Assembly (NCBI GenBank): GCA_023421955.1 | Contig: JAEZSE010000041.1 | Coordinates: 1-64,000, forward strand | Length of the DNA stretch: 64,000 nucleotides | Source: Bacillota bacterium | GTDB lineage: Bacteria; Bacillota; Clostridia; Christensenellales; UMGS416 | Reading direction: 5' to 3' | Shown here: positions 17,801 through 25,630 of the stretch, piece by piece | How the letters are laid out: every line of letters starts with the position of its first letter | How positions within the stretch are numbered: the first letter of the stretch is position 1 | The notes under the pieces: model-generated | What the model was told of the DNA's origin: nothing | The model's input: only the letters and a program-made list of their open reading frames with translations | Database searches by the model: none | Position numbers and translations under genes: made by a program

Positions 17801-20459
17801 TAGTCAAGTACCCATAAGCGTTGTTTATGAGTGCGATTCAGAAGGAAATGCTTCACGTGGATTAGGAGAAGTATATTTGTCTGTATTGGGGCAAATATTT
17901 AATATTCTGGGACATTCAATTTCAACAGTTGTTGATCTGTCACTACCCATGCATCTTGACTCTCCGTGGGTTGTAGTCCCAGGGAGCACACTTGATCCGG
18001 CTATTTTTGCTAAATATGTTAGGGATGGTATTGAACGGGGAATACAGGATAGAGCACTTTGGGATTACAAACTTAATATAACTGATTCAGAACACTCCTA
18101 TTTTGTTCTATCTACTATACCTAAGGGTTTTCAGATTGCCATTAATGGTTTTTTTGGGCAGGAAAACCTAGCTAAAGATTTTCTTTTAGAACTTGGGCAG
18201 ATTGGAATTGCTATTGGAGGGGAAGCCCTCCGTTCTGGGCGCCAAGCCCATGGTGTAATTGGACTAGTGGGAGCAGTTCGTTTATTAACCGGCGCTGCAC
18301 TAAATGGTCGATCGCCTTTATCGGGCTCTGCGAACACAGTTGGAATCTTGCTCCCTGTTGATTCATTCGCTTCCTTTTTTAGTAATAATAATAACAGTAA
18401 TGAGAGTGGTAAGCGAGCTGATCTTCTTGCGATAAAATTAATTTTACCTAATGATGACTCGGGCAAGTTGGGAATCTCCGCCATAGCTATTGAATCAAAA
18501 TTGGTTACTGGTACTTATAGCCGATCCCGTGCTCATGAGGCATTAGGACAGGCAAAGGCAACAAGTAATATGTTTAAAATGCTGGTAATAACTAGCCTTT
18601 CTCATAGCGCAATTCCAGAAAGACTTGCTTTGCTCGAAATACTGTCTTTTGGTTTACGTATTTCTTGTCCGCATAAAGTTGAAGATATTGATAGCTGGCT
18701 TGGAAAGGAAAGTCAAATCTATCGTAAAATACTTATGGGTGATTATGAGTTTATTGATTGTGCCATTGATGCATTGCTTGTTTCAAGTGAATACAGCTTT
18801 TTAGGAGCTGCAGAACACAACGAATTGGCGGAAGGGCATTGGGTTCGCCTAACAAAAAGTCACTGGCCTGGTGTATATGATACGCCCAAGCTTAATGATA
18901 TTCGAATTGAGCTTTACAACCTGATTAATTCGAAAACAGGTGTGGAAACCAGCACGGAAGATACAAGTTCCAATAATGGAAATGAAGAATTCATGAACAC
19001 TACTGAAACAAGCGATGAGAATGAGCAATTGACAGCAACTAGTGAAGATGATACTTCAGGAGGAGAATCCGAGGTAAATCAGGAGTCGATTGCAAACGGT
19101 GAAGAAACCACAGGAAAACTTGACATTAACCACGACTCAACTGAAATGGTGGATATTGGGAAGGGGATGGAAAATGTTAAAAATTTGGAATCACATGAGC
19201 ATGATCCTTTCTTTAAGAAAATATTCATCGGTGTAGATGACGCGCGGCGTGCTATATTCTTTGATCCTAAATCAATTATCGATCCATTAGAAAATCTTAA
19301 TGTCATGGTTACTGGCTCTTCCGGTATGGGTAAGACTCAGTTTTTGAAATATATTATCTGCAAAATACGTGAACAAGGCAAGAATGTATTACTAATAGAT
19401 ATGAAAAATGATTTTGCTAGCGATGAGACATTTTGCACAATGGCTCAACTTGAAAGAGTATATGTGACTTTTAATGGCTTACCGTATAACCCGTTAATAC
19501 CATATCCAATTCCACACCCACAAACAGGAGAATTATACCTGCAATGTGCACAATATATTGCTGGGATAGCATCTATTCTCAAAAAAACCTATCAGCTGGG
19601 TGCACAACAACAAGCAGATGTAAAAAACGCAATTATATCTGCATTTTCTGCAGCAAATATCCCGACATCAGGAAATACTCTCTATTCAGACAAATTAAAA
19701 TTCCCAGATTTTTCAAGTGTGGGCGAATCCTTGAAGATAAATAATCAAGCTGCGTATAATCGACTTGATCCACTATTTACCCTTGACTTATTCAGATGTG
19801 AATATAGGGATTATTCCTTTAACGGACTCGTAGGCCGTTCTGTGGTCTTGGATTTTAGTCAAATACCGAGTGATGAAATAAAGAATACCTTAGCCCAATT
19901 AGTTGTTCTTTCCTCGCATTCTTACTATAATGCACAACCTCACTCTGGTTCTATAAGACAGTTCCTGGTATTTGATGAGGGTCATCGTGTTCTTTCTTCA
20001 GATTTTATGCTAAAACTTGTACGGGAATGCCGCGCTTATGGTGTGGGGACTATTCTTTCATCACAATATCCATCAGATTTCCCAGCAGAAATATCAGCTT
20101 CGATGGCGACAAAAATTATCTATGGTAATGGTAGGGATGCAGATCGCGTAAAATCGATTACGCAATTACTTGGTTGTTCCGGTAGGGATGCTGATATATC
20201 AAACCTTGGAAGATTTCAGGCGTTTATGGATAACAGTCACTATCATCATATAATGTTACGAACAATGAATTACCCGCTTTATCTTGTGTGGAAATATCTA
20301 GAGCATATTGGCACGGCATCTATTAGCGACCTAACGCATGTCCCAGGAATTGATACCGCTAAGCTATCTCTGAATAACTTGATTAGGCAACTTGAAAGTC
20401 TTGGCTTGGCTGAAGAGATTAATGGACGTGTTAATATACTCAGACAAATTGTTGATTAA
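14811..20459 (+). CDS. Giant HerA/FtsK-like ATPase with candidate nuclease motif, DndH/DptH-like
   Basis: The protein has 1882 residues from ATG 14811; a GTG at 14793 is the alternative. TTAAAGGTGA is repeated twice in tandem (14788-14807), giving a doubled ribosome site. Residues 1-1370 are unassigned and include beta-rich stretches near 320-560. Around 1204-1247 a PD-(D/E)XK-like pattern appears: Asp1204 in RADLLAI, E1228-S-K1230 in AIESKL, then EALGQAK. Residues about 1375-1460 are an acidic Ser/Thr/Glu-rich linker. The C-terminal domain is a HerA/FtsK-like motor: Walker A TGSSGMGKTQ near 1500, Walker B FLVFDEGHRVL near 1720, then GVGTILSSQYPSDFP. The length and C-terminal motor match the DndH/DptH type. 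It probably translocates along unmarked DNA and may cut it. Confidence 0.65.
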   Translation: MDILEISKVLGTLIENYYISIRNDNRDCRLIIPGITKAISQQVHGLLLKKNINSYLIIGNDEEPDETKHLIRAVGLTSKRIGSFVAVVSPGQLSSIQDSIRGSGGAVRSIAFSEEWPWIDTGSEHFNFKESFIGKLIDEWTSDESEKGWLHDFIINALLPSTQSSARRAYILLEEILGTFEPNLYPEILDIRKKMLYHSGIPQPDESIASIKGFTKATTKLCNQIVDHCQREENVRVQAHERICENKNIPDSLKDQIRLSLDYFLDGIGRSTTLDLGILAFYKCWGLDKNDTTNWNNLTARLLSSIFNVDEKEKVDISFDISCKRAVISNDKKNIATFMGEKINFELKYKIPKDQFSNNDWNVSLYSRQRKIYSSANFVSEEGRLYFDINTDTFLKYSKKIPLRIRVQSSNINGAEARLNLFICGEERPAFSVINDSLDGKFLDVVDAKGENDEDTKLVISEPIYIYLFTYDNSPVTIQDENENKSEQILDVNGSGIYRSSYPLDIGTEPNGMATRVCNFGSRSNTICFEANNIEKGAFTLEDELRISIAKANGTLVNRLFAIFNGDNFEIYPKLGMLDDASRRRIFISKLVSNPNGWRPLLADLIHPCSQKSGQLGEYINYLGDVLGDSFSGLALPNDISSLLNEYSKVREEIILCIESRYSENKDKYEHPSYAILPLFRKDSFEKVSILISRYLAVYNELLNYIIIHQKSLDWSQIFVLTHLDCVVHWDKSRINGFFYLITPWHPLVIAKRFMIQSSLFLRASRFLKEENGREFSNLTYLLGSVQGFRWLLSMATNDKTIEPAYISITSDPGWHVGIKTDVFSKSSSCINAHDISQCLNNYFGLRISIGSQNDNAIASTSIVNFQKSYPSRRSIGIRIRNGYNIIDILNSINNLIHSEVDIPEDLGQQLPGGVRLYLEQPLDHLVDNVKFDAPPLLIFYYKDDADCIKSGHPDIYLLSPANDLAFKDNSKALELPRGTGMEAVYSRKLNWLTEGNSQVPISVVYECDSEGNASRGLGEVYLSVLGQIFNILGHSISTVVDLSLPMHLDSPWVVVPGSTLDPAIFAKYVRDGIERGIQDRALWDYKLNITDSEHSYFVLSTIPKGFQIAINGFFGQENLAKDFLLELGQIGIAIGGEALRSGRQAHGVIGLVGAVRLLTGAALNGRSPLSGSANTVGILLPVDSFASFFSNNNNSNESGKRADLLAIKLILPNDDSGKLGISAIAIESKLVTGTYSRSRAHEALGQAKATSNMFKMLVITSLSHSAIPERLALLEILSFGLRISCPHKVEDIDSWLGKESQIYRKILMGDYEFIDCAIDALLVSSEYSFLGAAEHNELAEGHWVRLTKSHWPGVYDTPKLNDIRIELYNLINSKTGVETSTEDTSSNNGNEEFMNTTETSDENEQLTATSEDDTSGGESEVNQESIANGEETTGKLDINHDSTEMVDIGKGMENVKNLESHEHDPFFKKIFIGVDDARRAIFFDPKSIIDPLENLNVMVTGSSGMGKTQFLKYIICKIREQGKNVLLIDMKNDFASDETFCTMAQLERVYVTFNGLPYNPLIPYPIPHPQTGELYLQCAQYIAGIASILKKTYQLGAQQQADVKNAIISAFSAANIPTSGNTLYSDKLKFPDFSSVGESLKINNQAAYNRLDPLFTLDLFRCEYRDYSFNGLVGRSVVLDFSQIPSDEIKNTLAQLVVLSSHSYYNAQPHSGSIRQFLVFDEGHRVLSSDFMLKLVRECRAYGVGTILSSQYPSDFPAEISASMATKIIYGNGRDADRVKSITQLLGCSGRDADISNLGRFQAFMDNSHYHHIMLRTMNYPLYLVWKYLEHIGTASISDLTHVPGIDTAKLSLNNLIRQLESLGLAEEINGRVNILRQIVD

Positions 20460-20471
20460 CTTCTATATCAG

Positions 20472-20500
20472 AAATCTGGCTACATAAAGACCAGATTTTT
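20472..20500 (+). terminator. Terminator of the defence operon
   Basis: AAATCTGG (20472-20479) pairs with CCAGATTT (20491-20498), ending in TTTTT, only 13 bases after the giant gene's stop. Confidence 0.75.
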
Positions 20501-20691
20501 GAGTTGTGATGCTTTAATTTGTATGACATCCAATCTTCTATTATGATCATTTCTAGTTTCACCTAAAGACATCCGAGGTGTAGCAGTTGTGCTTAATGGT
20601 GAGTCGGATCGTTGATATAGTTGTGAATTAATAATTTTGTAGTTTCTACCCTACATGATTGTATTGTCTACCTAGCCATATTAGGATTGTG

Positions 20692-20985
20692 ATGGAAATG
20701 GAGAATTATATGGATATAGAGAGTTTTGGATTCTCACCTGATGTCGTGAATGCTTTGCTTGATATTGATAGCATTCCTACAACTGAGCCGAATGCTGTCC
20801 CGGGTGCACCAAGCCCTCAATTTATTGTTTCTCCATCCCAAAAAGCTGAACTTATCAAAATCATTAATACACTAAACGAGGTAAATGAAAACGAATTAAT
20901 GTCAATGATTAATGATGATAAATGGCAACTCAGTTTGCTTCTCAATAACGCCGAAAGAGTACTTCATAATTGCATTTGCAGGTAA
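20692..20985 (+). CDS. Small acidic protein of unknown function beside the defence operon
   Basis: The protein has 97 residues from ATG 20692 (AGGA at 20683-20686). ATG 20710 with GGAGA at 20700-20704 is an equally good start. It is soluble and acidic with no recognised domain. The N-terminal half contains FGFSPDVVNALLDID and a Pro-rich turn; the C-terminal half looks helical (AELIKIINTLNEV, LSLLLNNAERVL). It has its own spacing from the operon, being 232 bases beyond the terminator. It may be an accessory or regulatory factor, or unrelated. Confidence 0.45.
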   Translation: MEMENYMDIESFGFSPDVVNALLDIDSIPTTEPNAVPGAPSPQFIVSPSQKAELIKIINTLNEVNENELMSMINDDKWQLSLLLNNAERVLHNCICR

Positions 20986-21018
20986 TGCTCATTATCTGTC
21001 TGAGATAATAATTCTTAT

Positions 21019-21044
21019 AAAGCGCCCGGAATGCCGGACGCTTT
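21019..21044. terminator. Bidirectional terminator between convergent genes
   Basis: AAAGCGCCCGG (21019-21029) pairs with CCGGACGCTTT (21034-21044) with one mismatch. A and T ends allow it to act both for the small protein (plus) and the relaxase operon (minus). Confidence 0.6.
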
Positions 21045-21104
21045 CATGCTCTCACCCCTAAACTACTGGATGGCCAATAGTTATAATCTATAAAATTGTT
21101 CTGT

Positions 21105-22466
21105 TTACCGATGTCGTGATAATTTGCGCGCCAATTCCGGTCGCTTTGACAAATCTTCTTTTTGATGTTCATTGCTAAGCGGCATGTTTACTATTTTAAG
21201 AGAACGAGACAGAATCCCATTCGCTGCCTTCACTTCACTCCGAATAACAGCGAGATGGCCTGTTATCTCGTCTGATCGCTTCTGATATTCTTCAAATGAA
21301 ACGTCTTCTGTTGTTCTCCGCTTCCGGCTATTGACGGTTTTCCGTTCGTCAATGAGACGTGTGCTCTCAGCTGCGCTGCGCTCAAGAAAAGCTTCAAGAT
21401 GTTCTCTGGTATCAATCTGATACTTACAGAGTAATTTTGTCTGCGCGATTATTTCGTCCATTTTCCGCACATCCTCCCGCAGTCGGAAAGATACCTTCTG
21501 TGTAGGTTGCCGCTGAGCTCGCTTGAGCAGATAGACATAGTGGAGGTACAGTGCCCGTAGCCCTTTGACTGAAGATTTATGGCGCCTGGGGCTTCCGATA
21601 TACTTCGCTCGCTTCACACCAGGATGGAAGGGTTTAGAAATGCTTGCAGGGCGTTGCTGTTTCAGAATGCGCCGAGTGATGGCTTCCTCTGTATACGTCT
21701 CGCCAAGTGTTTTAAGGCGTACAAACCTCTCTTTCCCCTCCGGCCGGATCGACAAATACTTCCCCTGCTTGAGTTCATATCCCAGCTCGCACAGATGCCG
21801 AATGAATTGCGTGTACGTCATAGATTGCCGGATAGCTTGATCAACGTCCGATCGGATCAGAGACCACCAGGTGGGTTTGCCGTCTCGTTCCGCCTGCCAG
21901 GCGTCGTAGCTGCGCTGCTTTCCATGCTGTGGCTGCTCAATCACAGACAGTTTATTCTCCCGGCACAACCGGTCGGATGTGCGCCGCATCAGCGCATAGG
22001 TGGCCTTGCAATCGTTGTATCGTTTACCATCCAGGAAGGATACGGAATTCAAAACAAAATGGGAATGCAAGTGGACCTTGTCCACATGTGTGGCTACGAT
22101 AACCTCGAACCGGTCACCCCACAGTTCATTAGCCAGCTTCATGCCGATCTCGTGCGCCAGCTCGGGCGTCACTTCACCCGGGGCGAAAGACTGATAGCCG
22201 TGGAAGGCGACGATGCCGCCTTCCTTGGCCCAGCGCTTTTTCGTCAGCAGCATTTGCTGCCTAGCAGTATCCGGCATGCAGTTGATGCCGCTTACATAGA
22301 ACTGCTTCTCCGTCTTGTAATCCTGTGTCGCATAATTCATGACATCACGAAGGCCCTGGATATCCGCTTCGGAAAAATCTGTGTTCTCCGTCTTTTCGGG
22401 ATTCTCAACATAGTTCACGACCTGCCCAAGCCAGCCGCGAACGTCCCAGATCTTTGTTGTCGCCAT
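21105..22466 (-). CDS. MobP-type relaxase
   Basis: The protein has 453 residues; AAGGAGGAG precedes ATG 22466. The N-terminal ~200 residues are a relaxase domain (PF03432 type) with the metal-binding histidine cluster H132-L-H134-S-H136 in THVDKVHLHSHF and a likely nucleophile Tyr among the N-terminal tyrosines (Tyr19, Tyr45 or Tyr50). The rest is basic and helical, typical of MobP proteins of gut Clostridia elements. It nicks oriT and leads the strand into a recipient using another element's conjugation machinery, since no type IV secretion genes are present here. The mobC gene lies 14 bases upstream in the same operon. Confidence 0.92.
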   Translation of the reverse strand: MATTKIWDVRGWLGQVVNYVENPEKTENTDFSEADIQGLRDVMNYATQDYKTEKQFYVSGINCMPDTARQQMLLTKKRWAKEGGIVAFHGYQSFAPGEVTPELAHEIGMKLANELWGDRFEVIVATHVDKVHLHSHFVLNSVSFLDGKRYNDCKATYALMRRTSDRLCRENKLSVIEQPQHGKQRSYDAWQAERDGKPTWWSLIRSDVDQAIRQSMTYTQFIRHLCELGYELKQGKYLSIRPEGKERFVRLKTLGETYTEEAITRRILKQQRPASISKPFHPGVKRAKYIGSPRRHKSSVKGLRALYLHYVYLLKRAQRQPTQKVSFRLREDVRKMDEIIAQTKLLCKYQIDTREHLEAFLERSAAESTRLIDERKTVNSRKRRTTEDVSFEEYQKRSDEITGHLAVIRSEVKAANGILSRSLKIVNMPLSNEHQKEDLSKRPELARKLSRHR

Positions 22467-22480
22467 GCTGATCTCCTCCT

Positions 22481-22831
22481 TTATCTGTTCATCCTTTCAA
22501 CTTCCTCTGGCAGCAGCACTGCTGCCTGAATCGTCAGAAGTATTTGCTTGTATTGATCCATCTGCTTTTCTAGGATGCCTACATCTGTCTCGTCAAATCT
22601 TTTCATGATGTGGATCAAATGAAAGATCGATTTGAGTTGCAGGGATACATTGTGCAATCCGGTTATGAGCTCATGAAATTCTAGCGGCGGGCACTCCTTA
22701 GGCGAATGGCCTGTGATAAGCGTGCGGACATAGGAGGATGCAGATAGTCTGGATTTCTCCATGCTGCGCAACAGTTTCTGATGTTCATCTTCCGTGAGTC
22801 GGATATTCAAGGGTACCGATCGGTTTCTCAT
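22481..22831 (-). CDS. mobC: MobC-like relaxosome accessory protein
   Basis: The protein has 116 residues; AAAGGAGA stands eight bases before ATG 22831. The N-terminal part has a ribbon-helix-helix look (VPLNIRLTEDEHQKL followed by SASSYVRTLI), and the C-terminal part is a MobC-type helical domain (LHNVSLQLKSIFHLI). It binds near oriT and helps the relaxase open the DNA. It is the first gene of the mobC-relaxase pair and lies directly downstream of the proposed oriT. Confidence 0.85.
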   Translation of the reverse strand: MRNRSVPLNIRLTEDEHQKLLRSMEKSRLSASSYVRTLITGHSPKECPPLEFHELITGLHNVSLQLKSIFHLIHIMKRFDETDVGILEKQMDQYKQILLTIQAAVLLPEEVERMNR

Positions 22832-22852
22832 TTCATCTTCTCCTTTCAAGCT

Positions 22853-22918
22853 GGGGGTTGCAGGGGACTCCCCTGCATATGAAACGGCCCTCTGCCAATA
22901 TGGCGGAGGGCCGTTTTG
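22853..22918. other. Candidate oriT region with two inverted repeats
   Basis: Just upstream of mobC, a short perfect palindrome (GCAGGGGA/TCCCCTGC, near 22859-22875) is followed by a long stem with one mismatched pair, AAACGGCCCTC.GCC pairing with GGCGGAGGGCCGTTTT (about 22881-22916) around AATAT. Such repeats next to mobC/relaxase are the usual place for an origin of transfer. The nick site cannot be fixed by eye. The remaining ~250 bases to the tnpV gene hold no ORF with a ribosome site. Confidence 0.5.
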
Positions 22919-23094
22919 GGTTTGTGGCTACACAAAGCCAGTGCTGGTTAACTTACTGCACGCATGCAGGCCGGGTTTTCTTCCCCCCTGCTCTTATGGG
23001 CTAGCGGTTTGCATAATCACTTCCTTCCACAGCATGGTTTGGGATGCGGACACTTCTATAGATGTCGTTTGGCAAAGCCGTACATAGAAGGAAC

Positions 23095-23125
23095 GAAAAA
23101 TAAAAGCGCACCGTCATGGTGCACT
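23095..23125 (-). terminator. Terminator of tnpV
   Basis: On the minus strand AGTGCACC and GGTGCGCT pair around ATGAC and are followed by TTTATTTTT. It lies about 55 bases after the tnpV stop. Confidence 0.7.
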
Positions 23126-23179
23126 TCATGTAGGTATGTGTTACTTTAAACCATAATGGTTTTCAGATCGTTTTACCCT

Positions 23180-23527
23180 TTATTCACGATAAACGCATTG
23201 CATCAAAACGGTCTCTTCCATGCTGTGCTTGACGTTGTTCATGTACCCGACCCATTCCAACTGCTGCGTCGCCTTGTCCGGTGCGGGATGCGTTTGCAGG
23301 TAGTCATGAACGAGCTCATCCAGCATGGTTTTGGCGTTCCCGTCGATTTCGGCGAGATGAGCGTTCAACCGGCCGAAAAGCAGCAGGCTGCAGTACGCCC
23401 CAGGGTCGCGCTCCTTCAGATAGGTTTTCCGGAGCATCCCGTATTTCCCGTAGGACGGCTGATCCTCCTCGATGCAGAGATTCGGTAGAAGGTAGTCCCC
23501 ATGTGGCTGGTAATCGATCTTCACCAT
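23180..23527 (-). CDS. tnpV: TnpV-family transposon-encoded protein
   Basis: The protein has 115 residues; AAGGAGGTG stands just before ATG 23527, so the upstream in-frame start at 23575 is rejected. It matches the TnpV family: YLLPNL near the N-terminus, YGKYGMLRKTYLKER, LNAHLAEID, and WVGYMNNVKHSMEETVLMQ near the C-terminus. TnpV is carried by many mobilizable elements in Clostridia. Its role is not established, although it is often found beside mobilization genes. Confidence 0.85.
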   Translation of the reverse strand: MVKIDYQPHGDYLLPNLCIEEDQPSYGKYGMLRKTYLKERDPGAYCSLLLFGRLNAHLAEIDGNAKTMLDELVHDYLQTHPAPDKATQQLEWVGYMNNVKHSMEETVLMQCVYRE

Positions 23528-23792
23528 GTCTTCACCTCCTTTGCCTTTAGCATAGCTGTTTCGCCAAGAACACACAAACGTATGGGGATTTCAGTCACCA
23601 GATAATAAACCGTATGGGATTACATATCGCGAAACCACTTGTTGTTGCTTAATGTACCATATATAATCCTATAAAACAAAGACTAGCAGGAATTTGTCGT
23701 TAGTTTGACCGAGTGCAAAGCGAAGTTTTTTTGTACAATAGGTAAAGCAAACGCCATAGTAGGATGTCGTGTTAACCAAAGGAGACAAATTG

Positions 23793-25289
23793 ATGAGTAG
23801 ATATAATTTCTACTATGATGAATCAGAGCATAGTCGGAAGATAAATCTCAAGACAATAACGGCGAGTAACTATTACGACAATTTTGTTGCTGTGGTCGTT
23901 GGCTGGCGCTCTGAATACGAAACTGACTTATTTAGCAGATATACTGCTTTCGAAGAAAAATACAAATATCGTCAATCAAAAGGTGAACTGAAAAGCACCA
24001 CAATCCACCAAAGTCAATTGGAGCATGGATTTGCCTCGTTAAACAACAATAATGTTAGGCTGTTGGAAGACTTCTTGGCTCTGTTTAGTGAGAAAACTCT
24101 CATCTACTATGCAGTCATAAGTAAAATCGAGTATATAATCAGACAATTATTCGAAGATTATGATAACAGCTTTTTGGTTGATATGGATGCTATGAAATAC
24201 TCAATTATAAAAGCTGTTGTTACATATCAGCCAGCAGACATACTCAATGGTTTCTACGAAAACACCGGGGAACTTGTTACACTCTTGAAAAAATTCTTTA
24301 TTGCTCAAATTGAAAAGGATAAAGCAAATGAAACATTGAAACAAAAGGAAATTGAACAATTCAACCAAATACTTATGCTTTTAAAGGATGTATCGACAAT
24401 TAAGACTATTAGCTGGAATTACAATATTTCGTTCTATGGATTCAAAAAATACCTTGCTGAAAGATCAATAGATGACTATTCATTGGTCATAGACAAGGAA
24501 GGTGAAAACGGTAATACGGCAAAAGCAGCGGAACATGAGTGTTTAGCTACGATTTCAGTAGCGGACTCATTGACTTCCTGTGGAATTCGTATGGCTGATA
24601 TGCTTGCAGGCTTGATTTCAAAATTACTGAAAGCCTTACATAATGCATTGAGTTATACGTCAGAGGAAGAACAAATAAGTAAGAAAATACTTAACAATAG
24701 TTGGTTCGTCATTAGCGAAGAACAACTGTCCCTATATAAAAGTTTACACAATGTAGCAGTCGATCTTAATAAATCTTGGTACAAGGCATTTTCCGGGATA
24801 TATTCAGATGACTTGATAGTGCTTATTGCTCTACTGAATTTCATGAATCGTTTTGAATCGATAGAAGCCATAAAAAGCGATATTGCTATGCAAAGTGAAT
24901 ATTTTAACGCATATGCCTGTGCGTGTTTATCCGACTATTATAAACAGATGCATAATAAACTGCCAATGGATCCGGTAGATAGAACTTCAAAGGATTATTT
25001 TCTAAATCAACGAGGGGCAAAAGTTTATTTTGACATTAATAAGCAACCTTTGCTCGAAATAACAAAAGACCTAATTGTCTGCGATGTTTTAGCAGTCGGT
25101 TGTAATCATGAGATGATTCCTTTGATTACAATAGCGGAAGCAGACAATGTAAAATGCTACCGACTTCCAAACGAGTTATCAGAATGGGCAATGACTATAA
25201 TTGGTTTCGCCAATATGGGAGAGAACTTGTTTCCGTCTAAAGTTGTGTTTTCCAGGATAAAAGATAGATTGTACGCTGATATTTTATGA
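23793..25289 (+). CDS. DUF3800-like protein, possible RNase H-fold nuclease
   Basis: The protein has 498 residues; AAAGGAGA at 23779-23786 sets ATG 23793. The N-terminus NFYYDESEHS and the later GIRMADMLAGLISK (near residue 270) are the two hallmark pieces of DUF3800, an RNase H-like fold with acidic active-site residues. The C-terminal ~200 residues are unassigned. DUF3800 proteins are frequent in mobile and defence islands, where they are suspected toxins or nucleases; the role here is inferred. It is AT-rich and stands alone between tnpV and parB. Confidence 0.6.
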   Translation: MSRYNFYYDESEHSRKINLKTITASNYYDNFVAVVVGWRSEYETDLFSRYTAFEEKYKYRQSKGELKSTTIHQSQLEHGFASLNNNNVRLLEDFLALFSEKTLIYYAVISKIEYIIRQLFEDYDNSFLVDMDAMKYSIIKAVVTYQPADILNGFYENTGELVTLLKKFFIAQIEKDKANETLKQKEIEQFNQILMLLKDVSTIKTISWNYNISFYGFKKYLAERSIDDYSLVIDKEGENGNTAKAAEHECLATISVADSLTSCGIRMADMLAGLISKLLKALHNALSYTSEEEQISKKILNNSWFVISEEQLSLYKSLHNVAVDLNKSWYKAFSGIYSDDLIVLIALLNFMNRFESIEAIKSDIAMQSEYFNAYACACLSDYYKQMHNKLPMDPVDRTSKDYFLNQRGAKVYFDINKQPLLEITKDLIVCDVLAVGCNHEMIPLITIAEADNVKCYRLPNELSEWAMTIIGFANMGENLFPSKVVFSRIKDRLYADIL

Positions 25290-25630
25290 CGAATAGGGTC
25301 AGCTTTATATCTGCTATATGAAGAACAGCAAAAAAGTATAAATAATTGTCGCTCAAAGAGTTCCCACTTCTGATTATGTTATTATTAAATGGTCTAAATT
25401 GAAATTGCTCAGCAATCCATTACAAGCAGCACCAGAAGTTAGTAAAAGAAAGGCTTTGCCGCCTCTCCTTGTCTGAGCACTGCCAGATCCTCTTGCTTAT
25501 TCGCCTCTATGTTCTACCTTCGCTGCTTTGCTATATGACACCAGCCGAAAAAGGAGCTATGAGCACGTAACCCTTAGCTTTTCTTTTTCGGCTGGTAAAT
25601 ATATAAGGGGGAGAGTGTGAGAGGGGGAGC
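25290..25630. other. Non-coding stretch with a long inverted repeat
   Basis: There is no supported gene. The clear structure is a perfect 14-bp inverted repeat, ACCAGCCGAAAAAG (25540-25553) and CTTTTTCGGCTGGT (25583-25596), separated by 29 bases. It sits about 35 bases downstream of the parB stop, so it could end parB transcription, although the T tail is weak (ACATATAGC on the minus strand). Confidence 0.5.

Noticed and set aside
9809..20459. BREX or DISARM assignment for the defence operon
   Set aside because: No PglZ/BrxZ, no adenine methyltransferase and no DrmA/DrmB-type helicase are visible. The ATPase set does not fit either system.
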